In this document: positions 1-11,289 of the stretch, piece after piece | How the letters are laid out: every line of letters starts with the position of its first letter | How positions within the stretch are numbered: the first letter of the stretch is position 1 | From: Paulownia fortunei | Lineage: Eukaryota > Streptophyta > Magnoliopsida > Lamiales > Paulowniaceae | Reading direction: 5' to 3' | Length of the DNA stretch: 64,000 nt | Assembly: GCA_019321725.1 (NCBI GenBank) | Contig: CM033108.1 | Location: 7,892,060 to 7,956,059 of the forward strand | Position numbers and translations under genes: made by a program | Notes under the pieces: generated by a model | Told to the model about the DNA's origin: nothing | The model's database searches: none | Seen by the model: the letters and a program-made list of their open reading frames with translations, nothing else

Positions 1-556
1 GTTGGTTGTAATCTTTGATGAAAGGGTGTTGGGGGTAAATATTTTTCTATTTCATTATTTTCAAACTCACTTTCATCGTCAAGACTATTTCCATTCTTCA
101 TTTCTATATGTGGATTATAAACTTTCTTCTTGGAATGAATAGTCTTATCAACAACTTTTCCATTCTGAAGAGTTGTGACGAAATTAGCCTTATTGATTCA
201 ATATTCACTTGAATAAGATTTGGTTGAGGTTGGGCTGGAAACTTACCTTTTTCCTGAGTGCGCAAAGAGGAGGTTAATGTTGAAAGTGTGTTTTTTATCT
301 CATTGATGGTTTGTGAAGTTTGATTATTGATGTTTGTTTGTTCATGCATAAATACTTGCAAAGTTTCCTCAAAGAATTTTGTATATAGAGCTGAATAAGA
401 AGCAAAGTTTGATAGCTTTTGTGAATGTAGCGATTGGGCACGGTTATCATCTTCCCAACTAAAATTTGGGATGATTTCTCCATTATGGATTGTAAGTTTC
501 AAAATATAGAGAATTAAAAAGCTTTTTGAATGTGTTTATGAGATTTGCTTGTACTT
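1..556 (-). pseudogene. Athila-type Ty3/gypsy gag, C-terminal part (fragment)
   Basis: The minus strand is open from about 502 to 104. It reads as the gag region after the zinc knuckle in Athila-type elements: a polar stretch with a possible coiled coil, then the motif EKGKFPAQPQPN, which is typical of this family just before the junction with protease. Gag packages element RNA into virus-like particles in the cytoplasm. The frame breaks at about 104 and the element runs off the left edge. The upstream part of the same gag resumes at 3,571, beyond an inserted LTR. Lineage is assigned by recalled motif similarity, not by alignment. Confidence 0.7.
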
Positions 557-628
557 TGTAACACCCCCAATACTAAATATAGATATTGATGTAACAATAA
601 TTTTGACAAGGTAGCACATATGTGTGCA

Positions 629-661
<33 letters not shown>

Positions 662-3570
662 TTATTTATTTATTTTTTTGTCAAATGTAGCACTTTGAGA
701 TAATAGTAAAATATTTTCTCACATATAACCTTATATATAGAAAAATCATCATTTATATGAAAACACAACATCCATCACAGTCACGCTATTTTCATACTTA
801 AATACTATAAAATTTCAAGAGTTATATAGGAAACAACATCCCAAAGTTATAATATGATAGACTCAAAAATAATATAATAGCCTATACTTTCGGAAGAAGT
901 AAGGACATTTTGCATTTTGTAACCCTTTACATGTAGACAATAATTTACATAATAATAATGATTGTAAAAATTAGAATATGCCCACAACATAACCCAGTAG
1001 GTCGTCATCCATACACACTGATCCTCATAACCTGTAGGAAACCCAACGGCTTGCCTAGTAAGTCCATGGTATCAAGTATCACCAGACTCACCTATAATGT
1101 ATAAACTATATGAGCTAATGCTCAGTAAGTAAAGATTATGCATGTCAAAGACTAATCCATAATATCAAGTCATGCATCTCAAAATGCTATGCTCACAATG
1201 CAATTCCATGCATCAAAACATTTCTCTCAAAATCATTTCTTTCTTGGGCCCCTGACCAATGCTACTATCCCATGCATCGAAAAAGAGCTTTGCATACTAC
1301 CATAATCCAATGGTCAATAATGATATAAGCATGCAAATCCATGCATACTCGTAAGCATGCAAATCCATACACGCATACCTATAAATTCATGCATGCTTCA
1401 GTGCACTAGTAGTGGTCAGTAAAAATATTTTTCTTTCTCAAAATCATGTCGTGCAATGCAGAATTTATCACAATGCTCGTATGTGATGCATGCACGTACC
1501 AATGCCCATGTATGTATGCTCAATGGACATGAATGATAGTAATACGTGCCCTCTTCCATGCACATATGATCTATGATATTACATATAAATCACACATTTA
1601 CTATGTCTATGCATTGTAGTTGCAAATGAATCTTTATGTAACCTTAATCGGTTGTGTGTTACTTCTAGGTTTCTTAAGTATTACTCCCCAACCCTAGATG
1701 TGAAATAATATGTAAAAATACAAGATATCAATCACCATCCTTAATTAACAAGTTCGTTGTACCTAATGTAATATAAAGATTTTGAATCTCAATTTAACTA
1801 AACAACCTTACCACTTAGAAACTATAACCGAATACAACCTTCTATGCACCATTGTTCCACATCTTAAATATATACTAACCTCATTTAATTGATGTATTAT
1901 AACTTTCATAACATCCCCCTAAATGTTAGGGGTCAAATGCACCATGTCTATATTGGAACATGTTAATGAACAAAATGAGATAAATTTATAATTTGACATT
2001 TGTTTGCTGTCACATTAATTTGCATAATGATTTTGACACGTATAGACATATTCATTCACTCCTCAATTTTTATCACACTTAGATAACATCAAAAAAATAT
2101 AACCATGTCATAGAATGGCTAAAACTCACAGATATAGCTTCCCAATTTTAGCTCCCTTCACAACACACTGAAACAGATTTTTCCTACCGTGACAGTTTTG
2201 CGCACTTCATGACATTAATGGTTTTGGCACCCTTACGTATACCCAATCACTCCAAAAGTTTTGCCACACTTAGATAACATATACACAATTGCCAAAACTA
2301 ATGGATTTAATGCTGCAAAATCAGTCCCCTTCACACAGGACAGAATATGAAATTCGATGGTGATAATTTTGAGCATCTCTTCAATATCATGCCCTATTTC
2401 AATTTCTAACCAATGAAAATTTATTCCCATACTCTTAACATACCATACTCTTAACCTATTTCAAAAGTGTATGATACTTATAGGTTTTATTCAACATACC
2501 ATACACTTTTGAAGCCTAAAACACAAGAAAACAGCAAGGTGACAGTTTCTGCCACAAATATTTTCTATTAAGTGTTTATCATCAAAAACCCTTTCTTTGT
2601 GCACCAAAGTCTAACTAAAAACTTTCTAAAACTTTTATAAGAGATATTGAAAGCTTAATACACAATAAACCCATTCAGAATAATCTAAAAACTAAAGGCA
2701 AAATCATAGGTAAGTGTTACCTATGCAGATTTTGAGGTTAAACTTGATGGTAATCACTTCTCCTTTGCTTTTTTTGCTTTTATTTCAACTTGGAATCAAT
2801 TTGGAGCACTTGGAGACCTTATGGTGTGTGTTTGGAAGCTGAAAATGGCTGAAATAAGGGTTTGGTCATGACTTAAGGGTGAATAAAAGCTTGAGGTGAC
2901 ACTTGAGGTGCTTGCTTAAGCTTGGTAGCAAGCATGAGGTGACAAGTTGTGGTATAAATCTGACATTTCACCCATATTTCAAGCTTAGATCAGATGTATC
3001 TTACTATACATTAATTTTATTGCATCCTATTTTAATTACCACAAGATCCCATAGATAATTCATAAGCTAATTTCCTAGCCATTCATTTAATTTCTTACCT
3101 GATTGTCACCCGATTCTTGAATAATTGTCCATATTAAAAATTATATAATCTTATACATAAATGAATATTATAATATCTCCTTTCAATCATAGTATCTTAT
3201 GTCCAATGTCCCAAATATGCAATTTATCCATATATATTTTTGAAATACCTGGATGAAATCGATTCAAACCGTATAAGCTTACTAGTAACACTTTTAACAC
3301 TTCCAAAATTATAACCTATATATCCTACTATATCTAATATTGATTGACCTCATTTTCTTCGTATTTCAATATAAAATCAACTACTTAGATTAGGAAATTC
3401 AATAACTGATATCGTGTAAGAGCTTCAAAATTAAGTTTAATATTCAAGAATATCGTATAAAATAAAATAAATTATTCAATGTCAATAGAAATGCAAGTAG
3501 CTTATAAAATTAGCACGTAATGCATGAATCATATTGGTCAAGTGAGTACTGTGAGGCTTATGTATTAGAA
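557..3570 (-). mobile_element. Solo LTR of a Tekay-like Ty3/gypsy element
   Basis: This segment is co-linear with the LTR at 44,142-47,217. Shared blocks include the stretches around 990-1,130 (compare 44,440-44,580), 2,070-2,230 (compare 45,720-45,880) and the outer end near 3,520-3,570. It starts TGTAAC, and its other end, TTAGAA, is a decayed form of TTACA. The flanks TACTT (552-556) and TACTG (3,571-3,575) look like a 5-bp target duplication with one mismatch. Gag sequence continues on both sides, so this is a solo LTR left by LTR-LTR recombination. It is more diverged than the other two copies and lacks the middle block they share. Confidence 0.8.
631..676. repeat. TG/TA microsatellite followed by TTTA repeats
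   Basis: A short (TG)n run passes into about 12 TA units (637-660) and then TTTA units, inside the solo LTR. The other two LTR copies have only a much shorter TA run at the equivalent place, so expansion is local to this copy. Confidence 0.9.
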
Positions 3571-4782
3571 TACTGGAATGTTTGGACATTCATTGGTGGA
3601 GTGCCCTATAGCCCTTGCACAAATTTGATTTTCTTTACTTTTTTAAGTTCCATGGCTTCAACCTTTCTTGTTAATAGCAATCCTAGCATTTAGATCATTT
3701 TCTTAACTAAGGTAATGTTTTCTTTTATTACTATTAGCAAGATTAGGTCTAATAGAACCTTCGGAAGAATTACACTATGCCATGATTGAAAGTTTTCTAC
3801 CAAATGATCTAGATATTCTAGGGCTTCATCAGGTTCTTTATTAAGAAACTTACCATTACACATTGTTTCAACAAATTATTTTGTTTCAGGAGCTAAACCT
3901 TCATAAAAGAAACTATAAGCGCCATTTTTCAAAAACCATGATGTAGTCACGAATTCTACATATCTTTAAATATTTCCCAACATTGAAAGAAAGTTTCATT
4001 AGAAATTTGAGAAAAAAATTGGATTTATCTTTTCAAAAGCATTAATTTTATGAGTTGGAAAGATCTTTAACAAACATAACATGTAAACTAAGAGGAAGGG
4101 CAAAAAGAGTACTTTGTCTTATTTTTAAAGCAAATAGGTTATAATACCATAAATAGTAATAAAAATAGTGTATTCATTATTCCTGAGTTGGATAGGTGGA
4201 TTCAGTATTAGCAATGAATTGAGTTTGTAATTCTTCCAGATTTGACTTCTTATCTTGAGACGAATAAGTGAGTTCACACCATGTCATATTATGATCATTT
4301 TCCCTAGAGAAAATTGGGTGAACTTATCATCCTTGATTGTACGTGTTGGAGAAAAGAGTGTCATGTTGCTAATTGTAATCCCACATATATTGAGCATGAT
4401 CGACCTATGGTGCTGCCCATGGATTTACTCATTTGGTATCCTGTTCTTGCATAGAAACCACTGTATGACTCTTACATTGCAAATGATGTACGAGTAGCAT
4501 GCGCTGAAAATCTATCAATCTTCACAGACAAGGCATTGATTTGGCCGGATAATGCTTCAAGGGGATCTACTTCATGACTTCCAAAAGTCCCTATTGACAT
4601 GCCACATTCAGTTGGCCAATAATGTGTATACATTGTCATCGTATCCAACATAGTGCGTTCAAAAAAAATAACAAAACAACAAAAGTAAACTAGAACAAAA
4701 TAACAAAAATGAAATAAAGGAAACAAAAATAAATCAAGTAAAATGGTCAAACTACAGCTAGACAATCAACTTTGATATCACA
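3571..4782 (-). pseudogene. Athila-type gag, N-terminal and core part (fragment)
   Basis: Minus-strand translation with several frame breaks gives gag core motifs of the Athila type. These include FVETMCNGKFLNK followed by an acidic EALEYLDHL segment at about 3,800-3,900. A degenerate zinc knuckle lies at about 3,588-3,625 (C-A-R-A-I-G-H-S-T-N-E-C, with the second cysteine lost). Together with 1-556 this is one gag split by the solo LTR. The region nearest the LTR (about 4,250-4,780) matches the leader and gag start of the related element near 27,060 but is full of stops. Not functional. Confidence 0.7.
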
Positions 4783-4817
4783 TAAAAATACACTCCCTGG
4801 CAAACAACTAAAAACTT
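4783..4817 (-). promoter_or_regulatory. Degenerate primer-binding site of the left Athila-type element
   Basis: Position and flanking words match the intact site next to the LTR at 27,134, but the central GGCGCCGT block is ruined by mutation or deletion. On the minus strand the order is LTR end, TTTTTAG, then TTTGCCAGGGAGTG, which is the tail of the usual tRNA-Asp-type site. It fixes the orientation of the element: the LTR is its 5' LTR and the body runs left. Confidence 0.5.
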
Positions 4818-6507
4818 GATGTGGCTTGCACTTAAATGCAATCAACTTCCACAAGTGTACAGGCCAACAAGTAATAAAGTAAATGAGTATGAGGATATTG
4901 TGGTGGTTGAATTAAAATGCAAGAACTAATAAATTAAACAAAAATAATTAAGTCCAAAGAGATTGAGAGATTAAATGTAATACTAGGGAGAGTCAAGTTA
5001 TTGGTTAGCCATTCTATATTGTTATGAACCTAGATTAATTGTGAATTGGAATGATGTGAGGTGTACGATGGTGGGACTTTCTATTATAATTAGTGCTCTC
5101 TCTCAATAAGGACTAAATCTACCTCTAGTAGACTACCGACGCCATCTCTAGCTATGGGCCATCCCACTAAAAATGCTTTGAGCTTTGTGAATTCTAGTAG
5201 CTTTCGACGGTCAAGTCTATGACTATCGTATGTACCTATGCCTATATCTCTATAGGAGCTGATCCATGGCATATACTACCCGTCCATTGCTACAACCTTA
5301 CCACTCTCGGTCTAAGTGTAATAATTATAATCAACTTGAAATTGGCTAAAAATCAAGAAACATTAAACACATAGCATATGCTCATCACAATAAAAGCAAC
5401 ATTCCAATCACAATATAAACATCAACTCATAACTCTATAGAAATAGCTTTCCAAGCCTTGACAAAAATAGTTTAGCTCATATTGAAATTAAACAAGTACC
5501 AAGTATTTGTTAACATCATGATCCTTACAAATTTCTCAAACCTAAATAAAATAAAAGAAGAAATTTAAGTAGAAGCTATAATCAATAAATGATCTTTCAC
5601 TTCTTCAAAATCGTCAATGCCCAATTGAAGCTCCTTATTTTCTTGTCTTCAAATCCTTAAGCTCCTAGGTGAATGGGTAGTGGGTGTTATAGGTGTGGTG
5701 TATGGAGAAATATGGAGAAGTGTGTGTTTTTGGATGGAGAAAAATAGTGTGTGAGAATTTAGATGTGTATTGTGTGTTGCTAATGAATTGTGTGTTAAAT
5801 GTTGTGTATATTGTGAGTTATTCAATAAATTATATGTAAGCATGTGTGTATCTCTCATTTGTGTGATGTAATTATGTTTGTATAGTATCTCTAATAGGGG
5901 GTCACATGGTGTGTGTGTGGTGTATGTACTATATCTAAGGTGTGGGAAACAAAAAAATGCAAAAATGAGTTTTTTTTCTCCACTTCTTATCCAAATCCCA
6001 CTGGAGAATATTTTTCTGTTATGCACAGTAGAGCTGCGGCTCGAAACTTTTTATTTTGTTATTTTTCATTAGGCCGCAGATCAAAACTTCTGGGCCGTGG
6101 CTCTAAACACACTGTTCATTTGGGGCTGCAACTCGAAATTTCTGGGCTGCAACACGAGTCTGTTCCTAACTGTACTATTTAGCATTTTTCAACTGATTTT
6201 TCACCTCTTTGTATGCCGAACGGGCTGCATAAATATTATAGCCCTATATCTTAGCTTTCTAAATCTTTCTAAATCAAGTTAATATAACTTTTGTGGAAAG
6301 AGTTATGCCTAAAATACGGAGATTGCACATCTAAAAGTTTCTCTGACTTTTTAACCTATTTTCCATCTTTCAATCTATTTTTTTAATTCTTAGTTCCTAC
6401 ACACAATTATCACAAAATAAGCACAATTGTATCAATTGTAGAGCAAAAAAACATGTGTAATTATGCTCATGGAGGTATCAGAAATATCGTAATTTATGAG
6501 CCTATCA
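4818..6507 (-). mobile_element. 5' LTR of the left Athila-type element
   Basis: Homologous along most of its length to the LTR at 20,929-22,430 and to the shortened LTR at 27,134-27,988. Shared landmarks are the block around 4,990-5,300 (compare 21,160-21,480) and the outer end GAGCCTATCA. The termini read TGATGT and CTATCA on the plus strand, that is TG...CA. At 6,031-6,160 the LTR holds about four degenerate copies of a GGCYGCRRCTCGAAA-like motif, an unusually GC-rich island. Open frames inside (for example 5,649-6,026) are not genes. The partner LTR would lie off the left edge. Confidence 0.8.
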
Positions 6508-6960
6508 CTTGACAACATTGAGAACCAGATGGGACATTTAGCGTCAAGTGTAAGAGCTTAAATGACTAGTGTGGGGGCACAAATCAAGTCTTTAGAGACC
6601 CAAATCGGGCAGTTGCTACAATAGTGAGTGCCCAACAACAAAAAAAGAATTTTTCAAGTGATATTGAGGTCAATCTTAGGGAGCATTGCAAGGCGATACA
6701 ACTTAGAAGTGGAACTTAGTACAAAAGTCCTAAATTGATGCAGTCCAATACTAATAGGCCTCATACTCACTTGTCCATTCATAGTGTCGATGTGGAGCCA
6801 TCAGAAGAGGAGCTTCATCATGATGAGCAAATAGGGGCTGAGAAACTAAAATCTATTTCTAACTCTTAAATCCCTTCTAATGTTAATGTTCCCCTCCATT
6901 CCCTCAAAGATTCCGAAAAAAAAGTTAAAACGCTTAATTTGCTAAATTTTTGGAAATCTT
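6508..6960 (+). pseudogene. Plus-strand Athila-type element: gag C-terminus
   Basis: Plus-strand translation gives a helical segment (6,508-6,625: ENQMGHLASSVRA, then IKSLETQIGQLL) and then a form of the CKAIQLRSGT motif seen at the gag-protease boundary of Athila-type elements. In-frame stops and shifts are frequent. It begins exactly at the end of the LTR at 6,507, so the minus-strand element probably inserted into this older element. The 5' half would then lie beyond the left edge of the window. Confidence 0.7.
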
Positions 6961-7700
6961 TAAGAAAATTCAAATTACTATCTCTTTTGCAGATTCATTG
7001 GAGCAAATGCTGAATTATGTAAAATTCATGAAGGATGTGATGTTAAGAAAGAAAAAATTGGTGGACTTTGAAACAGTCAAACTTATATAAGAGTGCAGTG
7101 CTATTATTCAGAAAAAGCTACCTAAGAAGTTAAAATATCTAGGGAGTTTTACTATTCCTTGCACAATAGGAGTTTTTTTCTTTGATAAAACACTTTGTGA
7201 TCTTAGAGCAAATATTAATTTGATACCACTGTCTATTTTCAGGAAGTTAGATCTAGGGGAAGTGAAACCATCCACCATCACCTTGCAACTAATAGATAGG
7301 TCACTTACCTATCCAAGAGGAGTGATTGAAGATGTCTTGGTGAAGGTAGACAAGTTCATATTTCCAGCAGATTTTGTGGTGCTAGAAATGGAAGAAGGCC
7401 ATGAGATTCCTCTAATTTTTTGACGACCATTCCTTGCTATTAATACAACATTGATAGATGTGCAGCATGGGGAGTTGACTTTAAGAGTCAATGAAGATCA
7501 AGTGTTGTTCAACATCTACCAGGCTATGCGATTTCAAGAAGAGCCCAACACTTGCAAAAGAATAGACATTATGGAGCAGTGCATGCATACCCACCTCATC
7601 AAACACACACCTAAAGACCTCTTGGAAAGATGCCCTACTCACTGCATGACATAAGGTAATGATTATTTGGTTGATGATGAGGATTTGACATATTATGTGA
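6961..7700 (+). pseudogene. Athila-type aspartic protease region
   Basis: The longest clean stretch is 7,220-7,423, flanked by recognisable sequence in other frames. The protease cleaves the gag-pol polyprotein. At about 7,200-7,260 the active-site segment reads DLRANINLIPLSIF where the family has D-x-G-A-x-I-N-L, so the glycine of the catalytic triad is replaced by arginine. Next comes the conserved PRGVIEDVLVKVDKFIFPADF block and then RPFLA. One stop interrupts the frame at about 7,421. The enzyme is dead by substitution as well as by truncation. Confidence 0.8.
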
Positions 7701-7859
7701 TTTCTCTTGATGTAATGTAAGAACGAATGTTCTTTAGAGAGGTTGGAAAATGCAGCCACTAAGGAGATGATAAAATCATCATCGGAATAGAAGAGAGCTT
7801 CCCGAATACCTCCGGTATGAATTTTTGGGCGAGAATGATACATATCTAGTAATAGTTTC

Positions 7860-8860
7860 TACTTGTTTATCTCCTTCAAAATTGGATAAATTGCTGCCAA
7901 TCTTGAGAAAAATAAATCTGCTTTAGGATGGTTTAGTTCAAATTTAAAAAACAGTAGTCCCTCCACAGTCATGCATAAGATTTTAATGGAAGACTCGTAC
8001 AAATATTTAATTAAACATAAAAAATGTCTAAATCCTACTGCGAATGAAGTTGTACAAGTTGAAATTCTAAAATGGCTTAAGACAGGGATTATTTGTGCTA
8101 TTTCAGATAGTTCTTAGGTTAGTCTAGTCCAAGTTGTTTCGAAAATGGGGGTATATTATAGTGAGAAATGAGAATAGTGAGCTTATTTCTACTAGGACTA
8201 TAACTGGGTGGTGCGTGTGTATTGATTATAGAAAACTGAATAAAGCTACTCTCAAGGATCACTTTCCTTCCATTTTATTGATCAAATGTTAAATTATCTA
8301 GCGGGGTATCAATACTACTATTTTCTTGATGAGTATTCGGGATATAATCAAACTACCATTGCCCTCGATGGCCAAGAGAAAATAGCGTTTACATGTCCTT
8401 ATAGTATCTTTGCTTTTCGCAAGATGCCCTTTGGGTTGTGTAATGCTTATGCCACATTTTAGAGATGTATGATGGCCATCTTCCACGACATGATGGAAGA
8501 AAACATAGAGGTTTTCAAGGATGATTTTTATGTTTTTGGTTCTTTCTTTGATCATTGTCTCATAATCTTGTTCTTGTTTTGCAAAGATACGAGAAGACTA
8601 ACTTAGTCCTCAATTAGGATAAATGCCATTTCATAGTAACAAAGGGTATATTTTTGGGCCACCGAGTATCGTCTGCAGGGTTGGAAGTAGATCATGCCAA
8701 AATAGTGGCCATTGAAAGACTACTACCACCAATCAATGTGAAAGTGATTCTAAGCTTTCTTGAGCATGCTGGGTTCTATAGGAGATTTATTAAAAAAATT
8801 TAAATTTTTTTAAACCTTTATGTAATCTCTTGTAAAAAGATGTGCCTTATTATTTTGATG
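7860..8860 (+). pseudogene. Athila-type reverse transcriptase, decayed
   Basis: Successive frames on the plus strand give RT blocks: CIDYRKLNKAT near 8,220, a degraded copy of the palm block near 8,290-8,400, then FRKMPFGLCNA near 8,420-8,450. The catalytic box near 8,510-8,540 reads F-K-D-D-F, so the two aspartates remain but the neighbouring residue differs from the usual FMDDF. Further on is a form of the connection motif LGHRVS. Many stops and small indels. Continuous with protease upstream and RNase H downstream. Confidence 0.8.
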
Positions 8861-9340
8861 GTTCTTGTTTATAGACTTTTGAGCAGATAAAGAAGGTACT
8901 CATATCAACCCTTATCATGATGGTAATCAATTGGACTCAACCATTTGAGCTTATGTGCGATGTCAGTGACCATGCAATAGAGGTGGAGTTTGGCCAAAGG
9001 TAGAAAATGATCTTTGGGGCTATCTATTATGTAAGTCGAACCTTGGATAATGCACAATAAAATTACACAACAACCAAGAAGGAGATGTTAGTTGTAGTAT
9101 TTGCTTTTGATAAATTTCGTGTTTATCTTGTGGGTACTAAGGTCATTATTTTCACTGATCATACAATGATTAACTACCTATTTGCCAAGAAGGATGCTAA
9201 GTCACGGTTGATTCGTTGGATTTTATTGCTCCAAGAGTTTGATCTCAAGATTTGTGACAAGTAGGGTAGTGAGAATGTGGTAGCAGGCTATCTACCTCTT
9301 TCGGAGCAAGAGAATGATATTGTATGAGCACTAATATAGG
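8861..9340 (+). pseudogene. Athila-type RNase H region
   Basis: The plus strand contains the order expected for Ty3/gypsy RNase H: CDVSDHAIEVEFGQR (first catalytic aspartate), [27 protein letters not shown] with the catalytic glutamate, and [20 protein letters not shown]. In-frame stops occur at about 9,001, 9,058 and 9,265. It removes the RNA strand of the hybrid during reverse transcription. Its order after RT and before integrase fits one pol gene. Confidence 0.85.
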
Positions 9341-9673
9341 AGTCATTTCTAGGTGAACTCATTTTATTAGTTAAGACGAGGCTTCCACGGTATGCTGATT
9401 TTGTCAATTATCTTGTTGGTGGGGTCCTGCTTATGGATCTGTCATTCTATTAAAAGAAGATTTTTTTGCATGATGTCAAGTTCTACTTGTGGGATTACTC
9501 TTTGCTTTTCAAGAGGTGCAATAATTTTGTGATTAGGCGGTGTATGCCTATGGAGGAGACTGAGAAGATTTTTCAACATTGTCATTCATCTCTATGTGGT
9601 GGTCATTTCGGGCCTACTTGAATAGCTATAAAGGTATTAAAATCTGGATTTTATTGGCTTTTTTTATTTAAAG

Positions 9674-9965
9674 ATTGTTATGCTTTTGTGCAGACTTGCG
9701 ATTAATGTCAACGAGTCAGGACCATTACATGACATCATGAGCTTCTATTGACAAATGTGATGGAGGTTGAGCTCTTTGACAATTGGAGGATAGACTTTAT
9801 GGGACCTTTCCCTCCATCTATTGTTATGCTTTTATGTAGACTTGCAGTCGATGTCAATGGGTCAGGACCATTACACGATGTCATGAGCTTCCATTAACAA
9901 ATATGATGGAGGTTGAGCTATTTGATGTTAGGGGGATTGACTTTATGGGACCCTTACCTCCATCT
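9674..9965 (+). repeat. 146-bp tandem duplication in integrase
   Basis: Two adjacent copies begin at 9,674 and 9,820, both with ATTGTTATGCTTTT. Each spans the end of the zinc-binding domain and the start of the catalytic core. The copies differ at about one base in eight, so the duplication is old. 146 is not a multiple of three, so it also shifts the frame. Confidence 0.9.
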
Positions 9966-10034
9966 TTTAGACACCGTTACATTCTTCTTATTGTCGATTA
10001 TATTTCAAAATGGGTGGAAGCCATTGCCACACCA

Positions 10035-10126
10035 ACCAACAATGCTAAGGTAGTGTTGAAATTTTTACACAAGCATACAAACCAATGATGCTAAGGTAGT
10101 ATTGAAAATCCAACACAAACATATAT
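10035..10126 (+). repeat. 46-bp tandem duplication in integrase core
   Basis: Copies starting at 10,035 and 10,081 share ACCAA(C/T)(A/G)ATGCTAAGGTAGT and the following AT-rich stretch with several substitutions. The unit length shifts the reading frame. Confidence 0.8.
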
Positions 10127-10720
10127 TCACATGTTTTGGCACTCCTAGAGCAATTATTAGTGATGAAGATACGTACTTTTCCAATAAATTATTTAATAAC
10201 CTTCTTGCTAAGTATGGTGTAAAGCATAGAGTAGCATTGGGATACCACCATCTGTCTAATGGACAAGCAGAAATATCCAACTGTGAGGTCAAGCAGATAC
10301 TTGAAAAGACGGTCAACACAAACTATAAGGATTGGGCGCACATGCTTGATGATGCACTATGGGCTTATCATACAGTCTAGAGACACCTAATTGTATGTTG
10401 GCATACTGATTAGTGTTTGGCAAGGCATGTCATCTCCCAGTTGAGTTGGAGCATCGGTCTTATTAGTCTGTGAGATAGCTGAATATTGATATAAGGGTAG
10501 CAGGTGATAAACGACTCTTGAATTAGATGAATTAGAGGAACTCCACAATATTGCTTATAAGAATGCCAAGATTTATGAGGAAAATACGAAGAAGTGGCAT
10601 GACAAAATGATTTTGAGGCGTGAATTCCAACCTGGACAACAAGTGCTATTGTTCAACTCACGAGCTTTTTTTGGGTAAATTGAAGTCAAGATGGTTGGGT
10701 TTGTTTTTGTTTGAAATGGT

Positions 10721-11189
10721 GCTTTCGTTTGGTGTCATTGAGTTGAAAACATAGATGGTTTTTTATTTTATGTCATCGGTCAGTGGTTAAAAAATTATTT
10801 TGGCAATAACACAAGGAAGGTCATCGACATTCCTCTTGGAGAAGCTAATTAATGCATTCGGTTGAAGTCTAGTTGAAGACTATAAACTTAGTACTTTTTG
10901 GGAGGCAACCTAAGCCATTTGATGTGCTTTGATATTTGATTTTTGAAATTTCAATTCAATTGTACATTTTAGTCTTAAGATTAGATGCTTTGGTTGCATT
11001 ATACCCTATTTTACTAGCATTTTGTTGTTAGTTTTTATTTATTTTTCTTTCTTGTAGGATAACTTATGAAGGCTAGAAACAATTCAATTGAAGATACGTG
11101 AATTTTCATCCACTGGTTTGCAGCAAGCCCTGCCGCTGCGACACCCCATATTTGGAGTCGCGGAACAACCTTCCAAATTAAGGTTGTAG
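10721..11189 (+). other. Post-integrase region of the plus-strand Athila-type element
   Basis: No open frame of note. The phrase TTTTTGGGAGGCAACCTAAG at 10,897-10,916 is a landmark commonly found just downstream of pol in this family. Near 11,110-11,170 lies a short GC-rich stretch (CCCTGCCGCTGCGACACCCC), similar in character to the GC-rich islands in the Athila-type LTRs here. No 3' LTR was recognised before the assembly gap. Confidence 0.5.
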
Positions 11190-11289
11190 NNNNNNNNNNN
11201 NNNNNNNNNNNNNNNNNNNNNNNNNNNNNNNNNNNNNNNNNNNNNNNNNNNNNNNNNNNNNNNNNNNNNNNNNNNNNNNNNNNNNNNNN
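11190..11289. other. Assembly gap (100 N)
   Basis: Exactly 100 consecutive N characters, the usual placeholder for a scaffold join of unknown size. Translations across it are meaningless. Confidence 1.

Larger units (their letters stand above)
9341..10720 (+). pseudogene. Athila-type integrase, with internal duplications
   Basis: The zinc-binding part is at about 9,580-9,720 (HCHSSLCGGHFG, then the C-x2-C-Q segment). The catalytic core begins near 9,765 with DFMGPFPPS, appears again at 9,935, and continues through YISKWVEAIATPTNNA and FGTPRAIISDEDTYF (second aspartate, 10,134-10,190). The third-acid region NGQAEISNCEVKQILEKTV follows at 10,258-10,310. Beyond are WAYHTV, GKACHLPVELEH and GKLKSRWLGLF, the C-terminal blocks of Athila-type integrases. 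A 146-bp and a 46-bp tandem duplication break the core. Confidence 0.85.

Noticed and set aside
5649..6282. Several frames of 61-125 codons on both strands
   Set aside because: All lie inside an Athila-type LTR and are not conserved in the related LTRs.
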